Shown here piece by piece: positions 35,326-45,258 of a stretch of 52,135 bases of DNA. Position numbers and translations under genes: made by a program. The notes under the pieces were generated by a model, which saw only the letters and a program-made list of their open reading frames with translations, was not told the DNA's origin and did not search any database. Source of the stretch: Nitrospira sp. (GTDB lineage: Bacteria; Nitrospirota; Nitrospiria; Nitrospirales; Nitrospiraceae); contig JAICWG010000012.1 in NCBI GenBank assembly GCA_025934915.1, forward strand, positions 1 through 52,135. Direction: 5' to 3'. How positions within the stretch are numbered: position 1 is the first letter of the stretch; every line of letters starts with the position of its first letter.

Positions 35326-36558
35326 TTAGGAGCTTTCCAAGCACCTTCTATGAACTGCCGATATATAATCCACAGGCGTCCGTGAATTTGCAGCTATCAG
35401 CACTGCCTGACCGTCGAGATCGAACCCGACAACCGCACCCCGATCTGGGTAGTTGCCTGCCTGGAGTCCGATGGACTTTAGATCAGCCGCAAACTTATTC
35501 AAATTCTTGCTTTCCGAATATATCGACCATGACCTTGGGAGTAAGCGACGATGAGGGGAAGGACCGGTGACGATAATCAGCTTGCCCAGCAGACCGGTGT
35601 CGCGAATCAACTTAAGTTCCAACAGCAGATTGCCAGCGCGTTCTGGTTTCATGAGCATGAATTTGTTTTGGAGGGAAAGGACTCTGAAGACGTCCTGCCA
35701 GCTATCGTCAGCGAAATACGCGCGTTCGGCTCCTCCGGGCGGTAGATAATCGTGCGGGTCTCCCAGGGCGATGAATGGCCCGATGCTCCGTTTGATCTCC
35801 TGCGCAAAATACTCCTCTAGGGTGGCTGGATGACGCCAAGCCTGGGGATTCCGCATGGGAACGCCGAGTTGCGTGCACTCGTCATACGATAGTGCCGCAA
35901 ACATCTCGTCTTCGCTGTCGAACGCGCGGAGATAGAGGACCGGCGGGCGAGGATCATCCTGCAATGCCTGCTTCATACCTGTGGCGCGCATTCGTTTCGC
36001 AAGGTAGGAAGAGGCGACGTAGGCACTGAAGCAAAGAACGGACAAGTTATAGGCGGAACTCCATCCTAGATCCCATGCCCATACTGCAAGCAGGGATAGG
36101 GGTGTGAGAGATAGCCAGACGTAGGCAACTGCCTGCCAGGGCACTCTGACGCGTCGGACTCCAGATCGTCGGGCACGCCGCGGCACAGCGAGGACAATCC
36201 CTGCGATGACCACCATTCCCAGCGTAGCGCCCGCCGAGAAGCGAAGAACAAATCGCCGCACATGCTCCCAGAGAAGTTCAGGTTGGAAATACTCGGGGTT
36301 TGCGGCGGGCGAGCATCTCCAGCAGCTTTCAGGAGATAACACATCGGAATAGAACCCCAGGCCGACCATCACGAAATAAGCGAACATCATTGAGATTCCG
36401 CGAAAGGGAGACTGGTAGCCCTTTCGTCGCACATATCGGTCTAGACGAAAGATGACGTACCCGTAAACCCCCATCAAGACAAATGCGAACGAGAGCCCAA
36501 CGAGTACCTCCCTATTCGACACTTCTAATGGGCTCATCTGGCGCTCAATTGAAGACAT
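35326..36558 (-). CDS. Multi-helix membrane protein with a C-terminal possible TIR-like domain
   Basis: Protein of 410 residues whose exact family I do not know. The first about 190 residues hold five to six hydrophobic helices. The soluble part from about 200 reads PPVLYLRAFDSEDEMFAAL, then EEYFAQEIKRSIGPFIALGD, then PPGGAERAYFADDSWQDV and KLIIVTGPS. This order (LRxF, GPxxAxGxP, PPxGAxRxYxxDDxWQ) recurs in bacterial membrane proteins and resembles TIR-like folds, but that fold assignment is my inference. No clear Shine-Dalgarno precedes the ATG. The upstream rhomboid-strand neighbourhood is accessory. Confidence 0.65.
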   Translation of the reverse strand: MSSIERQMSPLEVSNREVLVGLSFAFVLMGVYGYVIFRLDRYVRRKGYQSPFRGISMMFAYFVMVGLGFYSDVLSPESCWRCSPAANPEYFQPELLWEHVRRFVLRFSAGATLGMVVIAGIVLAVPRRARRSGVRRVRVPWQAVAYVWLSLTPLSLLAVWAWDLGWSSAYNLSVLCFSAYVASSYLAKRMRATGMKQALQDDPRPPVLYLRAFDSEDEMFAALSYDECTQLGVPMRNPQAWRHPATLEEYFAQEIKRSIGPFIALGDPHDYLPPGGAERAYFADDSWQDVFRVLSLQNKFMLMKPERAGNLLLELKLIRDTGLLGKLIIVTGPSPHRRLLPRSWSIYSESKNLNKFAADLKSIGLQAGNYPDRGAVVGFDLDGQAVLIAANSRTPVDYISAVHRRCLESS

Positions 36559-36946
36559 CTGTAGCTAGACATATGCGAGACTAGGGCCTCTCACAAAGCA
36601 ACGCGCCCACACTTTTCCTCATCACTCCTGGAGCGATCTGACCTACTAGAAGATCCAACCCGCCAACCTGAGGCTGTGTCCTTCAGCAAAGGACTTTGCA
36701 ACCGACGGTTGCCATACAGATGAGCAAAACTAGCGCCAACGAAAAGTACGTACATTGAGAGCCGAGCAAGACAGCAAAGCGTGGAATGACTTGGAGTCGT
36801 AAGATTACGTACTATCGGCTCGTAGACACTCTACGTAGCAACTGTATCCAAACAGATCCTGCCTGCATCAATTTAGATTCAACACTTTGTTTGAACGTCG
36901 CCCGTGAGAACGACCTTCGAGCAGAAGGCGTGGGAGGATGGAAGGG
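36559..36946. other. Intergenic stretch upstream of the membrane protein and downstream of queA
   Basis: I see no supported gene, RNA or terminator in these 388 bases. A 62-codon plus-strand frame (36786-36974) overlaps the queA 3' end and has no ribosome site or recognisable sequence. Confidence 0.5.
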
Positions 36947-37966
36947 CTACAGAATCAGCATCGCGTCGCCGTAACTGTAGAAGCGATACCGCTTTTTGAT
37001 CGCCTCTTCATAGGCCTTGCGCATCGGCTCGATGCTGGCGAAGGCCGACACCAACATCAACAATGTGGTCCGCGGTAGGTGAAAGTTTGTTATGAGGGCA
37101 TCGACGGCCTTAAACGGGAACCCTGGGGTAATGAAGAGACGGCTCTCCCCGGACATCGCCACCATCTCCCCCTTTTCTTTCATAACGGTTTCAAGCGTAC
37201 GGACAACTGTGGTACCCACGGCGACTACCCGACCACCAGCACGTTTAGTGTGCTCGATCGCGCTGGCCGTTTTCTCACTGAGATGAAATACTTCTCCCCC
37301 CATCTGATGGTCCTCTATCCGCTCGGTCGTTACCGGCTTGAACGTACCAGGACCTACATGGAGTGTCACCGTGACAATGTTGATCCCCGACGTGTTCAGT
37401 CGCCGAAATAGTTCTTCGGTAAAGTGAAGTCCAGCGGTCGGTGCAGCAATCGCCCCTTCGTGTTTGGCAAAGACCGTCTGATACCAGCGGTGATCCTCCT
37501 GAGTCGGTGCGCGCTTGATGTATGGGGGCAGCGGCATGAGGCCTCGTGTTTCAAATAACTGTGTAACCGGTACCGAGCTTTCTACCACCACCTCAGTGCC
37601 TTTCGCGTCGCGTTTCACGATCGTTGCCCGGGATTGCTGATCAAATTCGATGACCTGCCCTGTACGGAAGGTGCCTTTGACCAGGATCTCCCACCGACTG
37701 TCACCAAGATCCTTCACGAACAGCACCTCAACCGGTGTTCCAGTCGATTGTTTGATTCCTGACACTCGAGCCGCCAAAACTTTCGTGTCATTCACGACCA
37801 GCAGATCGCCCGGATTGAGCAGGGACGGAAGATCGGCAACACGATGATGTACAAGCCGGCCGGTGTGGCGATCGAGAATCAGCAATCGCGCGCGATCTCG
37901 CGGAAGTATCGGCTGCAACGCGACAAGGGAGGGGTCGAACGGAAAGTCAAAGTCCGACAGTTGCAT
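36947..37966 (-). CDS. queA: tRNA preQ1(34) S-adenosylmethionine ribosyltransferase-isomerase
   Basis: Enzyme of 339 residues that transfers the ribosyl part of SAM to preQ1 in tRNA, forming epoxyqueuosine. Characteristic segments: FDFPFDPSLVALQPILPRDR at the start, LLVVNDTKVLAARVSG, GAIAAPTAGLHFTEELF and LHVGPGTFKPV, with NFHLPRTTLLMLVSAF near the end. Full length. The ATG overlaps the last base of the upstream spoIID-like stop. Confidence 0.96.
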   Translation of the reverse strand: MQLSDFDFPFDPSLVALQPILPRDRARLLILDRHTGRLVHHRVADLPSLLNPGDLLVVNDTKVLAARVSGIKQSTGTPVEVLFVKDLGDSRWEILVKGTFRTGQVIEFDQQSRATIVKRDAKGTEVVVESSVPVTQLFETRGLMPLPPYIKRAPTQEDHRWYQTVFAKHEGAIAAPTAGLHFTEELFRRLNTSGINIVTVTLHVGPGTFKPVTTERIEDHQMGGEVFHLSEKTASAIEHTKRAGGRVVAVGTTVVRTLETVMKEKGEMVAMSGESRLFITPGFPFKAVDALITNFHLPRTTLLMLVSAFASIEPMRKAYEEAIKKRYRFYSYGDAMLIL

Positions 37967-39204
37967 CAGGATGCAGGAACTGAGGGAAGCGACGGTGCTG
38001 GAGGCATCTGGGTCAACGACGCGTCCTGGAGTTCCGTTCCGGGATAGTAGTAGCGAAGAATGGTCGAAAAGGAATAGCCCAGCTCAGCCAGCTCTTTCGC
38101 ACCCCACTGGCAAAGACCAACCGCATGACCTGCGCCGTAGCCGGAGATGACGATGTGCTCTCCGACCGACTCAATCGTAAATTGCGTACTGGGTACCACC
38201 GTATACCCCACCGCTTTACGCAGGTCTTCGCCCCGTAGCGTCAACTCTCCGCTCGAGTGCACAATCCGCAGAGTCGCGACTCGTCCGGCGCGGCTATAAG
38301 CAAGCGGTGTGACCGTCGAGATCGTTCCCACCGCAAATCCTTGTTGCCGCAAATTCTTCTCCAAGGTATCGATCTTCACGGAAGCCTTCCACCGATAGTA
38401 CGGAGACTCGATGTCGAACGGACATTCTACGCCCTTCAAATACGGGAGATCCTTCGACCACACAATCATGGCATCTTCCGTGATCCCGGCAGCGGTCGAA
38501 GAGAACGCGGCATAGATCGGAGCGCCTTGGTAAGTCACCACGAGTCCCCTCGTCGATTCCACCGCCTCCACCACCCGCGCGTCGATGCCTTGCCGGCCGC
38601 GATACACCTGATCCTGAATATCCGAGACCACATCATAGTCCCGAGTGGAGCTGAGCATGTGCTGATACAACGCATAGGTTCGAGTAGCGACTGCCTGAAC
38701 CTTCAGCATCTCAAGGTGCCAGACCGGATTCGCTTCTGCCGGCACGACACCTTTGACATACTCTTCCAAATCGACGTGATTGATGAGGAGGAGTCCCTTT
38801 CCTCGCCGAACAAGCTGGATCAACCCGCTGACTTGGAGTGCGCCTTTCTCATCCTCCGCATGAAACGCAGTCTTGTTACCATTCTGGCTCAGCCAGAGTT
38901 TGAGATCGTGATTTCCGGCCCGTAACGTCAGTTGTTCACTTACCACCGGTTTGCCGTTGAGGATCAATGCATGGCCACGCACCTTGATCCGCAAGACAGG
39001 CCGATAGGACCACGCCTGATCATGTTCGTCGGTCACCCAAATGGTCTGATCGGTATGCACTTCCAGCTGCTGGACATCTGGAGCCAACAGCACGCGAATC
39101 GATTGCGCAGCGTGGGTCTCCGAAATCATGACCGAGCCGAGGGAGATGCCCAGTCCGGCAGCTCCGGCCAAAAGCCGTGCGGCTATCATCGGTGGAAGAA
39201 CCAT
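37966..39204 (-). CDS. SpoIID/LytB-domain protein
   Basis: Secreted protein of 412 residues with an N-terminal hydrophobic signal (about 8-30). The SpoIID domain spans roughly 145-385: LEEYVKGVVPAEANPVWHLE, then KVQAVATRTYALYQ, the AFSSTAAGITEDA segment and the closing GYGAGHAVGLCQWGAKELAE. Relatives cut denuded glycan strands in peptidoglycan (SpoIID) or modify lytic enzymes (LytB). In a non-sporulating Gram-negative it probably acts on the cell wall. It is coupled to queA downstream and overlaps the DUF2905 gene upstream. Confidence 0.9.
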   Translation of the reverse strand: MVLPPMIAARLLAGAAGLGISLGSVMISETHAAQSIRVLLAPDVQQLEVHTDQTIWVTDEHDQAWSYRPVLRIKVRGHALILNGKPVVSEQLTLRAGNHDLKLWLSQNGNKTAFHAEDEKGALQVSGLIQLVRRGKGLLLINHVDLEEYVKGVVPAEANPVWHLEMLKVQAVATRTYALYQHMLSSTRDYDVVSDIQDQVYRGRQGIDARVVEAVESTRGLVVTYQGAPIYAAFSSTAAGITEDAMIVWSKDLPYLKGVECPFDIESPYYRWKASVKIDTLEKNLRQQGFAVGTISTVTPLAYSRAGRVATLRIVHSSGELTLRGEDLRKAVGYTVVPSTQFTIESVGEHIVISGYGAGHAVGLCQWGAKELAELGYSFSTILRYYYPGTELQDASLTQMPPAPSLPSVPAS

Positions 39205-39440
39205 CCTACGAGATAGAATAGCAGACTCAGAATGACGCTAAGGACAATACTTGTTGCGATGGGGAAATAAAAGCTGAAGTTATCACGTTTGATTGAGATG
39301 TCACCCGGAAGCTTGCCGAGCCAAGTGAAGGCGTTCCCTACTCCGGGTATCCTGTCCACAACGACCAATAGAACTCCGAGCGCGACAATACCGAGGCCTA
39401 TTCCGATCAGAATCTTGCCCAGCGTAGTCCATTCCGGCAT
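39186..39440 (-). CDS. DUF2905 small membrane protein
   Basis: Protein of 84 residues with two membrane helices. The conserved loop between them is WLGKLPGDISIKRDNFSFYFP, described by its core GKLPGDI and FYFP, which is diagnostic for DUF2905. The ATG at 39440 is chosen over a TTG one codon upstream. It overlaps the spoIID-like gene by 19 bases. Function unknown. Confidence 0.88.
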   Translation of the reverse strand: MPEWTTLGKILIGIGLGIVALGVLLVVVDRIPGVGNAFTWLGKLPGDISIKRDNFSFYFPIATSIVLSVILSLLFYLVGWFFHR

Positions 39441-39460
39441 CAACTTTCATCCCAATGACA

Positions 39461-39579
39461 GAACGCTGAAACAGCTCTGCAGCTTCGTTCTCGCATCGCT
39501 CACAGGCGCAACGCACGAGAAACAGTACGCCTCGCCTCCTCGCTCACTGCGACCTTGCTGCCAAACTGTTTGAGCGTTC
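39461..39579. repeat. Inverted-repeat element, copy A (after asd)
   Basis: A 119-base element bounded by GAACGCTGAAACAG and CTGTTTGAGCGTTC, 14-base terminal inverted repeats with one mismatch. Inside, GTTCTCG and CGAGAA form an additional stem. About the first 80 bases resemble the element at 46737-46896 read on the opposite strand. It ends two bases from the asd stop codon. I associate the AGCTTCGTTCTCGCATCGCT core with dispersed repeats of Nitrospira genomes. It may act as a transcript-end structure. Confidence 0.75.
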
Positions 39580-39581
39580 TC

Positions 39582-40604
39582 CTAATTCGTGATGAGACAT
39601 TCGGCGATCTGAATGACATTCAGCGCCGCTCCTTTGCGAAGATTGTCGGAGACAACCCAAAGGTTGAGACCGTTGGCAATCGACTCATCCTCCCGCACAC
39701 GGCCGATGTAAACCTCATCTTTTCCCGTCGCATCGAGCGGCATCGGGTACAACTTCTTCACTGGATCATCGTAGACTATCACGCCGGGCATGGCTGCCAG
39801 CGCGGCACGCGCCTCGTTCGCGTTCAGTGGGCGTTCCAATTCAGCGTTGATCGCTTCGGAGTGGCAACGGAGGACGGGAACGCGCACCGTCGTCGCCGTG
39901 ACTCGGAGGTTCGGCGCATCGAGAATCTTTCGGGTTTCATTCGCGATTTTGACCTCCTCCGAACAGTCACCTCCCTCGTTGAAGGAGCCGATGTGAGGCA
40001 ACAGATTGAAGGCAATCTGGTAGGGATAGACCTTGGCCGTGACGTCGCGAAACGCCAGCAAATCCTTCGTTTGATCCATCAGCTCGTCCATGGCCGCCGC
40101 TCCGGTCCCCGACACCGATTGAAAGGTCGTCACCACCACACGCTTCACTCCCACCGCATCATGAAGCGGCTTGAGCGCCATGACCAACGGCGTGGTGGTA
40201 CAGTTGGGAATGGACACGATCCCACGAGGCATGGCGCGTAAGGCTGCAGCATTCACCTCTGGAACCACCAAAGGGACCTGATCGTCCATGCGGAACACGG
40301 CACTATCGTCGATCACCACAATACCGGAGGCGCCCAGACGTTGACCGTAGTCTTTGCTGATGGCATCCGTGGCCGAGATAAACGCCAGGTCGACGCCTTC
40401 GAACGACGACGATTCTGTCAACTCTTCAACCTTCCACTCCTTGCCTTGGCACGTCATCACCTCGCCGGCCGATCGTTTGGACGCGAAGAGCCGGAGGCCC
40501 GTCAACGGAAATTTTCGTTCCTCCAAGATCTCCAGCGTTTCCTTTCCGACCGCGCCGGTCGCGCCAAGGATCGCCACCGTGTACCCTGGTTTCTTCTTGA
40601 TCAT
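39582..40604 (-). CDS. asd: Aspartate-semialdehyde dehydrogenase
   Basis: NADPH enzyme of 340 residues reducing aspartyl phosphate to aspartate semialdehyde, the branch point to lysine, methionine and threonine. The nucleotide loop is VAILGATGAVGKE and the catalytic cysteine is C135 in GIVSIPNCTTTPL. The substrate-binding histidine is likely in VPVLRCHSEAINAELE. It is the last gene of the ilv-leu run, seven bases after the NHL gene, followed at once by an inverted-repeat element. Confidence 0.96.
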   Translation of the reverse strand: MIKKKPGYTVAILGATGAVGKETLEILEERKFPLTGLRLFASKRSAGEVMTCQGKEWKVEELTESSSFEGVDLAFISATDAISKDYGQRLGASGIVVIDDSAVFRMDDQVPLVVPEVNAAALRAMPRGIVSIPNCTTTPLVMALKPLHDAVGVKRVVVTTFQSVSGTGAAAMDELMDQTKDLLAFRDVTAKVYPYQIAFNLLPHIGSFNEGGDCSEEVKIANETRKILDAPNLRVTATTVRVPVLRCHSEAINAELERPLNANEARAALAAMPGVIVYDDPVKKLYPMPLDATGKDEVYIGRVREDESIANGLNLWVVSDNLRKGAALNVIQIAECLITN

Positions 40605-40611
40605 GAAGCGC

Positions 40612-41820
40612 CTACTCCAACGTCAACATGCGAATACGATGATTGAAAGTATCGGCCACCAGCAACGTTCCGGCGCGATCGGCAACGATACCGAATGGGT
40701 AACACAAACTTGCCTCTCGTGCGACGCCGCCATCGCCGGAATAGGATGGAAGTCCTTGCCCCGCCACGCAGAACGCCATTTCGGATGACCAATCCCACTG
40801 CCGGATGAGGTGATTGTCTGAATCGGTCAGAAAAAGACGTCCCTCCTGATCCAATGCAATTCCTGTCGGGCGCGAAAGGCTGGGCGAAGGGGCATCCGAC
40901 GGGGACTCGTACCGATAGACTCCATCGTCACCTGCCACCGTGGTCATCAACCCTGACGAAAGCTCGACGCATCGGACTCGGCCGTTGAAGGTATCGGCAA
41001 TATACAAACGGTTATCTGCCAGAGCCAATCCACTGGGACCGGCAAGGGCCGCGTCAACAGCCGGCTTCCCATCTCCGTCGTAGGTCGCAATTCCGGTTCC
41101 AGCGACTGTCCGAATCACACAGGTCTTGAGATCTACCACCCGTACGCGATGATTGCTTTGATCGGCGATATAGAGTCGACCTGCGTCGTCAACGGCCAGC
41201 GCCGCCGGTTCATTGAGCGCAGCCTGGTTGGCGGGGCCACCATCACCGGAAAATCGGGCCTGACCAGTTCCGACCAGAGTTGAAATGATCCCTGTTTCTG
41301 AATCAACCATCCGTACGCGATGATTCATGGTATCGGCAATATATAAATTCCCCTCCCGGTCCACGGCGACTGCCGTAGGGAAGTTCAGCTGCGCATGCAC
41401 CGCGGCCTTGCCGTCCCCGCCATACCGTTTGGTAGACGTGGCTGGTTGATTCGTCCAATACCGGACAGTTCCGCTCAAATCGGCTTGCTGAGTAAATTTC
41501 GCCGAACCGGTCTCTCCGGCACCATCGGCTAAAGGGTCTTCATCCGTAGACTGAGCTGGTACACCCACGTCCACAGCTAAGGGTAGAGGGTTCTCGCCGG
41601 ATATGCCGGCCACCGTTGAGATGACACCGGTCACACGATCGACTTTGCGAACGACATGATTTTCTGAATCGGCCACATAGACATTGCCGTGGCAATCGAT
41701 CGTCACGCCCTTGGGTTCGTTCAAACGGGCCTGGCTTGAAGGTCCACCGTCTCCCGTACAACCAGATTCGCCGTTGCCTGCGAGTGTTCTGATTATCCAT
41801 GTGGAAAGAATGGCTGCCAC
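40612..41820 (-). CDS. NHL-repeat beta-propeller protein
   Basis: Protein of 402 residues made almost wholly of NHL repeats: blocks such as LNEPKGVTIDCHGNVYVADS followed by NHVVRKVD, FPTAVAVDREGNLYIADTMN and NRLYIADTFNGRVRCVE recur about every 55 residues, giving six or more propeller blades. No signal peptide is evident. Such propellers bind proteins or ligands; no catalytic function is indicated. It lies between leuB (16 bases) and asd (7 bases), so it is co-transcribed with amino acid genes for no obvious reason. Confidence 0.85.
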   Translation of the reverse strand: MAAILSTWIIRTLAGNGESGCTGDGGPSSQARLNEPKGVTIDCHGNVYVADSENHVVRKVDRVTGVISTVAGISGENPLPLAVDVGVPAQSTDEDPLADGAGETGSAKFTQQADLSGTVRYWTNQPATSTKRYGGDGKAAVHAQLNFPTAVAVDREGNLYIADTMNHRVRMVDSETGIISTLVGTGQARFSGDGGPANQAALNEPAALAVDDAGRLYIADQSNHRVRVVDLKTCVIRTVAGTGIATYDGDGKPAVDAALAGPSGLALADNRLYIADTFNGRVRCVELSSGLMTTVAGDDGVYRYESPSDAPSPSLSRPTGIALDQEGRLFLTDSDNHLIRQWDWSSEMAFCVAGQGLPSYSGDGGVAREASLCYPFGIVADRAGTLLVADTFNHRIRMLTLE

Positions 41821-41836
41821 AGTTCAGACCTGCTGA

Positions 41837-42910
41837 CTAATTCAAATTTCGGACGATTGCCTCACCCATCTCCACAGTGCCGACGATCTTCGCGCCGGAG
41901 CTCTGAATATCTTTGGTCCGATATCCAAGGTCGAGCGTTTTTACGATGGCCTGTTCGATCGCTTCCGCTTCTTTATCGAGTTGAAAGGCATATGACAGCA
42001 TCATGGCGACCGATGAGATCGTGGCAATGGGATTGGCGATATTTTTCCCTGCAATGTCCGGAGCGCTTCCATGAATCGGTTCAAAGAGGCCGACCTTGGC
42101 CCCGATACTCGCCGACGGCAACATACCGATCGAACCGGTCAGCATCGCCGCTTCATCGCTCAGAATGTCTCCGAACATGTTGTTGCAGAGGAGCACGTCG
42201 AATTGTCTCGGATTCCGCACCAGCTGCATCGCAGCGTTATCCACGTAGATATGGCCCAGTTCGACGTCCGGATAGGACGCATGGACGTCGATAACCACCT
42301 TGCGCCAAAGCTCGGACGATTCCAACACATTCGCTTTATCGACCGAGGTGACTTTCTTCCGCCGTTTCCGAGCAGCCGCGAATGCAACCTTGGCGATCCG
42401 CCGAACTTCTTCCGTCGAATAGACTTCCGTATTGACCCCTCGCTCTTCACCGTTGGGCAACTTTTCGATCCCCTTCGGTTTGCCGAAATAGATACCGCCG
42501 GTGAGCTCGCGGATCACAAGAATGTCGATCCCTTCGACAACCTCGCGCTTCAATGTGGACGCATCCACTAGATTCGAATAGAGCTTGGCCGGCCTCAAAT
42601 TGGCATAGAGCCCTAAAGCTTCTCGGATTCCGAGCAATGCGCGCTCCGGTCGCAGGCTGTACTCCAAGTTCTCCCATCGAGGTCCCCCGACGGCGCCCAG
42701 CAAGACGGCATCGCTTTGCTTGGCAAGCGCCAATGTGTCCTTCGGCAGCGGCACACCCAGTTTATCGATCGCTTGTCCGCCGATATCGGCTGCAACAAAT
42801 TCGAATGAGTGCCCATACTTCTCGGCAATGGCCTTCAGGACCTTCACGGCTTCGGGAACAATCTCGCGCCCAACCCCGTCACCGGCCAGCACTGCAATCT
42901 TGGCCTTCAC
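41837..42910 (-). CDS. leuB: 3-isopropylmalate dehydrogenase
   Basis: NAD-dependent enzyme of 357 residues for the third step of leucine synthesis, giving 2-ketoisocaproate. Features: [19 protein letters not shown] at the start, [31 protein letters not shown] with the substrate arginines, and [17 protein letters not shown] with metal-binding aspartates, then [19 protein letters not shown] precedes the ATG. It follows the cupin gene by 35 bases. Confidence 0.97.
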   Translation of the reverse strand: MKAKIAVLAGDGVGREIVPEAVKVLKAIAEKYGHSFEFVAADIGGQAIDKLGVPLPKDTLALAKQSDAVLLGAVGGPRWENLEYSLRPERALLGIREALGLYANLRPAKLYSNLVDASTLKREVVEGIDILVIRELTGGIYFGKPKGIEKLPNGEERGVNTEVYSTEEVRRIAKVAFAAARKRRKKVTSVDKANVLESSELWRKVVIDVHASYPDVELGHIYVDNAAMQLVRNPRQFDVLLCNNMFGDILSDEAAMLTGSIGMLPSASIGAKVGLFEPIHGSAPDIAGKNIANPIATISSVAMMLSYAFQLDKEAEAIEQAIVKTLDLGYRTKDIQSSGAKIVGTVEMGEAIVRNLN

Positions 42911-42945
42911 AGTCGCTCCTTTCGATGACTCAATCGGCTTATGGC

Positions 42946-43314
42946 CTATTCCAGTATCGTTTCATCTTCAATCCGCCAGGCCGGATCAACGAGACACAAA
43001 AACTCGACATCGGTCTCCCCGGTATTTTCGACGAACTGTCTTCCTCCCGGCGGCACATAGATAGTCGTGCCTGCTTCGATCGGCGTGACTTGATCGTCGA
43101 TCGTGAAGCGGCCCCGCCCTGAAATGAAGTAATAGACTTCCGACGAGGCCAAGACGTGGCGCTTAGAGCGTTGACCGGACGGTAATGTCCCGTGGGCCAG
43201 ACTGTAATTCAGTTTGAGCTGATGCTTGGCAGGGTGCAAAATCTCCCGCAAGCGAGTCTCGTCCCCGGCTAGAAACTCGGGGCGATCCGCCAGCGTCACC
43301 TTGAACAAGGACAA
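42946..43314 (-). CDS. Small cupin-domain protein
   Basis: Single cupin fold of 122 residues. Metal-site-like residues appear in [19 protein letters not shown], and the second motif includes [16 protein letters not shown]. The substrate is unknown; such cupins act as isomerases, dioxygenases or binding proteins. It sits between leuA (58 bases) and leuB (35 bases) in the leucine genes, which suggests a minor role there or simple co-transcription. Confidence 0.8.
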   Translation of the reverse strand: MSLFKVTLADRPEFLAGDETRLREILHPAKHQLKLNYSLAHGTLPSGQRSKRHVLASSEVYYFISGRGRFTIDDQVTPIEAGTTIYVPPGGRQFVENTGETDVEFLCLVDPAWRIEDETILE

Positions 43315-43372
43315 GCCCTCTCAATCGAACAGACCTCACCACGGAGAGTGAAACTGTACCGTGGAGACCGCG

Positions 43373-44920
43373 TCAAATCAAGTTCACCTTCTGCTCGCCT
43401 TGCGCCTGTTTCGTCGTCAGGTAGGCCAGCTTATTCAGGGCGCTGATATAGGCCCGAGCGGACGCCGTGATGATATCGGTATCGGCGCCGTGGCCTGTGA
43501 CCGTCCGACCATCCTCTTGCACGCGCACCGACACTTCTCCCTGTGCATCTGTTCCACCGGTGATAGCCTTCACCACATACATCAATAACTTACTCTTCGT
43601 CTGTGTCATAGCGACAATGGTACGGTACACGGCATCCACCGGCCCATCCCCGGTCCCGGTCTGAACGAAAGGTGTGCCGTCGATGTCCAATTCAACCGTG
43701 GCTGTTGGAATCCGATCAGTTCCACTCGAGACCTGAAGCTCCTTTAAGACGATGCGCTCGGCCATTTTCGACAACTCTTCGGATACGATGACTTCGAGAT
43801 CTTCCTCGAAGATCTCTTTTTTCTGATCGGCAAGCTTTTTGAACCGCTCGAAGGCGTGATTGACCTCTGTCTCGCCGAGCTTGTAACCCAACTCTTCCAG
43901 ACGCTGCCGGAAGGCATGACGCCCGGACAATTTGCCCATCACCATCTGGCTTTCGACCAATCCGATCGAATCCGGGCGCATAATTTCATAGGTCGTCTTC
44001 TCTTTGAGCAAACCATCCTGATGAATGCCCGACGTATGGGCAAAAGCGTTCGCCCCCACGATCGCCTTATTGGGCTGCACCACCATTCCGGTGATCTTGC
44101 TGACCAACCGGCTGGTCTTCGCAATCTCTTCGGTTCGAATGCCAGTATCCGCTCGGTAAAAATCCGTTCTGGTGCGGAGTCCCATCACAATCTCTTCCAA
44201 GGACGTATTACCCGCGCGCTCTCCGATTCCGTTGATCGTACATTCCACCTGGCCCGCCCCATTCATAATCGCCGCCAAGCTGTTCGCCACTGCAACACCC
44301 AAATCGTTGTGACAATGAACGGAGATCACGGCTTGCTCGGCATTAGGGACCTTGTCGCAAATTCCCTTGATCAGTGCGCCGAATTCTTGTGGGACGGCAT
44401 ACCCCACCGTGTCGGGAATGTTTACGGTGCCGGCTCCAGCGGCAATAACCGCCTCGAGCACTTCGTAGAGAAACGACGGATCCGACCGGCTCGCATCCAT
44501 TGGCGAGAATTCGACATCATCAACATAACCCCGCGCCCGTTGGACCATCTCCACGGCACGCTGCTTGGCCTGTTCCCGCGTCATTCGAAACTGGTGCTTC
44601 AGGTGAATATCGGACGTAGAAAGAAACGTGTGGATGCGGACCTTCGGCACGCCTTTCAAGGCCTCCCATGCTCGATCGATATCTTCGGGTCGAGCCCGCG
44701 CCAGACTGCAGATCGTCGGTCCTTCGACTTCCTGCGCGATACGTCGCACCGCCTCAAAATCTCCGGGCGAGCTATAGGCAAATCCCGCTTCAATAATATC
44801 GACGCCGAGCCGCGCCAGTTGTTTGGCAACCATGACCTTCTCTTCCACATTCATACTGGCGCCGGGCGACTGCTCGCCATCTCTCAAGGTTGTGTCGAAA
44901 ATTCTGATCGTGCGTGTCAT
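43373..44920 (-). CDS. leuA: 2-isopropylmalate synthase
   Basis: Condenses 2-ketoisovalerate with acetyl-CoA, first step of leucine synthesis. The 515-residue protein has the TIM-barrel start [19 protein letters not shown], metal-binding [13 protein letters not shown], and a C-terminal regulatory domain from about 390 ([19 protein letters not shown]) that binds leucine for feedback inhibition. A leucine T-box leader precedes it directly. The start ATG follows GGGGGAAAGGTGG. Confidence 0.97.
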   Translation of the reverse strand: MTRTIRIFDTTLRDGEQSPGASMNVEEKVMVAKQLARLGVDIIEAGFAYSSPGDFEAVRRIAQEVEGPTICSLARARPEDIDRAWEALKGVPKVRIHTFLSTSDIHLKHQFRMTREQAKQRAVEMVQRARGYVDDVEFSPMDASRSDPSFLYEVLEAVIAAGAGTVNIPDTVGYAVPQEFGALIKGICDKVPNAEQAVISVHCHNDLGVAVANSLAAIMNGAGQVECTINGIGERAGNTSLEEIVMGLRTRTDFYRADTGIRTEEIAKTSRLVSKITGMVVQPNKAIVGANAFAHTSGIHQDGLLKEKTTYEIMRPDSIGLVESQMVMGKLSGRHAFRQRLEELGYKLGETEVNHAFERFKKLADQKKEIFEEDLEVIVSEELSKMAERIVLKELQVSSGTDRIPTATVELDIDGTPFVQTGTGDGPVDAVYRTIVAMTQTKSKLLMYVVKAITGGTDAQGEVSVRVQEDGRTVTGHGADTDIITASARAYISALNKLAYLTTKQAQGEQKVNLI

Positions 44921-44949
44921 GGTTGCACCACCTTTCCCCCTCTAGAAAC

Positions 44950-45245
44950 ACAAAAGCCTTCGGCCCCTCACTTACCCAGGGACGAAGGCTTCACGCACTC
45001 CGTGGTACCACCCTGATTTGGTCTGAAGTCCGACCGGTCATCAGACCCTTCATTCTGCCTCTTACGGAGGCAAGGCGGAATCTCCTACTTCATGTTCGGG
45101 GATTCGGCTCGGAGGCGAGTTCGGCAGTATCCAGGCTGGTTTGCACCACCCACCAGCTCTCTTCAGAATGTTCACCACCCTGTTTCTGGACGGCTTGCGT
45201 ACTACTCCTCGTCTTAGCCGGTCAAAACCTTTTCAGTTCCTCCCG
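44950..45245 (-). promoter_or_regulatory. Leucine T-box riboswitch upstream of leuA
   Basis: Read on the minus strand. Stem I has an AG-bulge GACGAGGAGTAGTACG, the distal AGAGAGCTGGTGGGTGGTG, and a specifier loop with GAA-CTC-G; the specifier codon CTC is at 45117-45119 and codes for leucine. The T-box AGGGTGGTACCACG is at 45001-45014 and can pair with the tRNA acceptor end. The terminator stem, GCCTTCG (near 44987) with CGAAGGC followed by TTTTG, ends about 30 bases before leuA. High uncharged tRNA-Leu should favour antitermination. Approximate 5' end only; it begins just after pssA. Confidence 0.9.
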
Positions 45246-45258
45246 CTGTTTTTCACCG

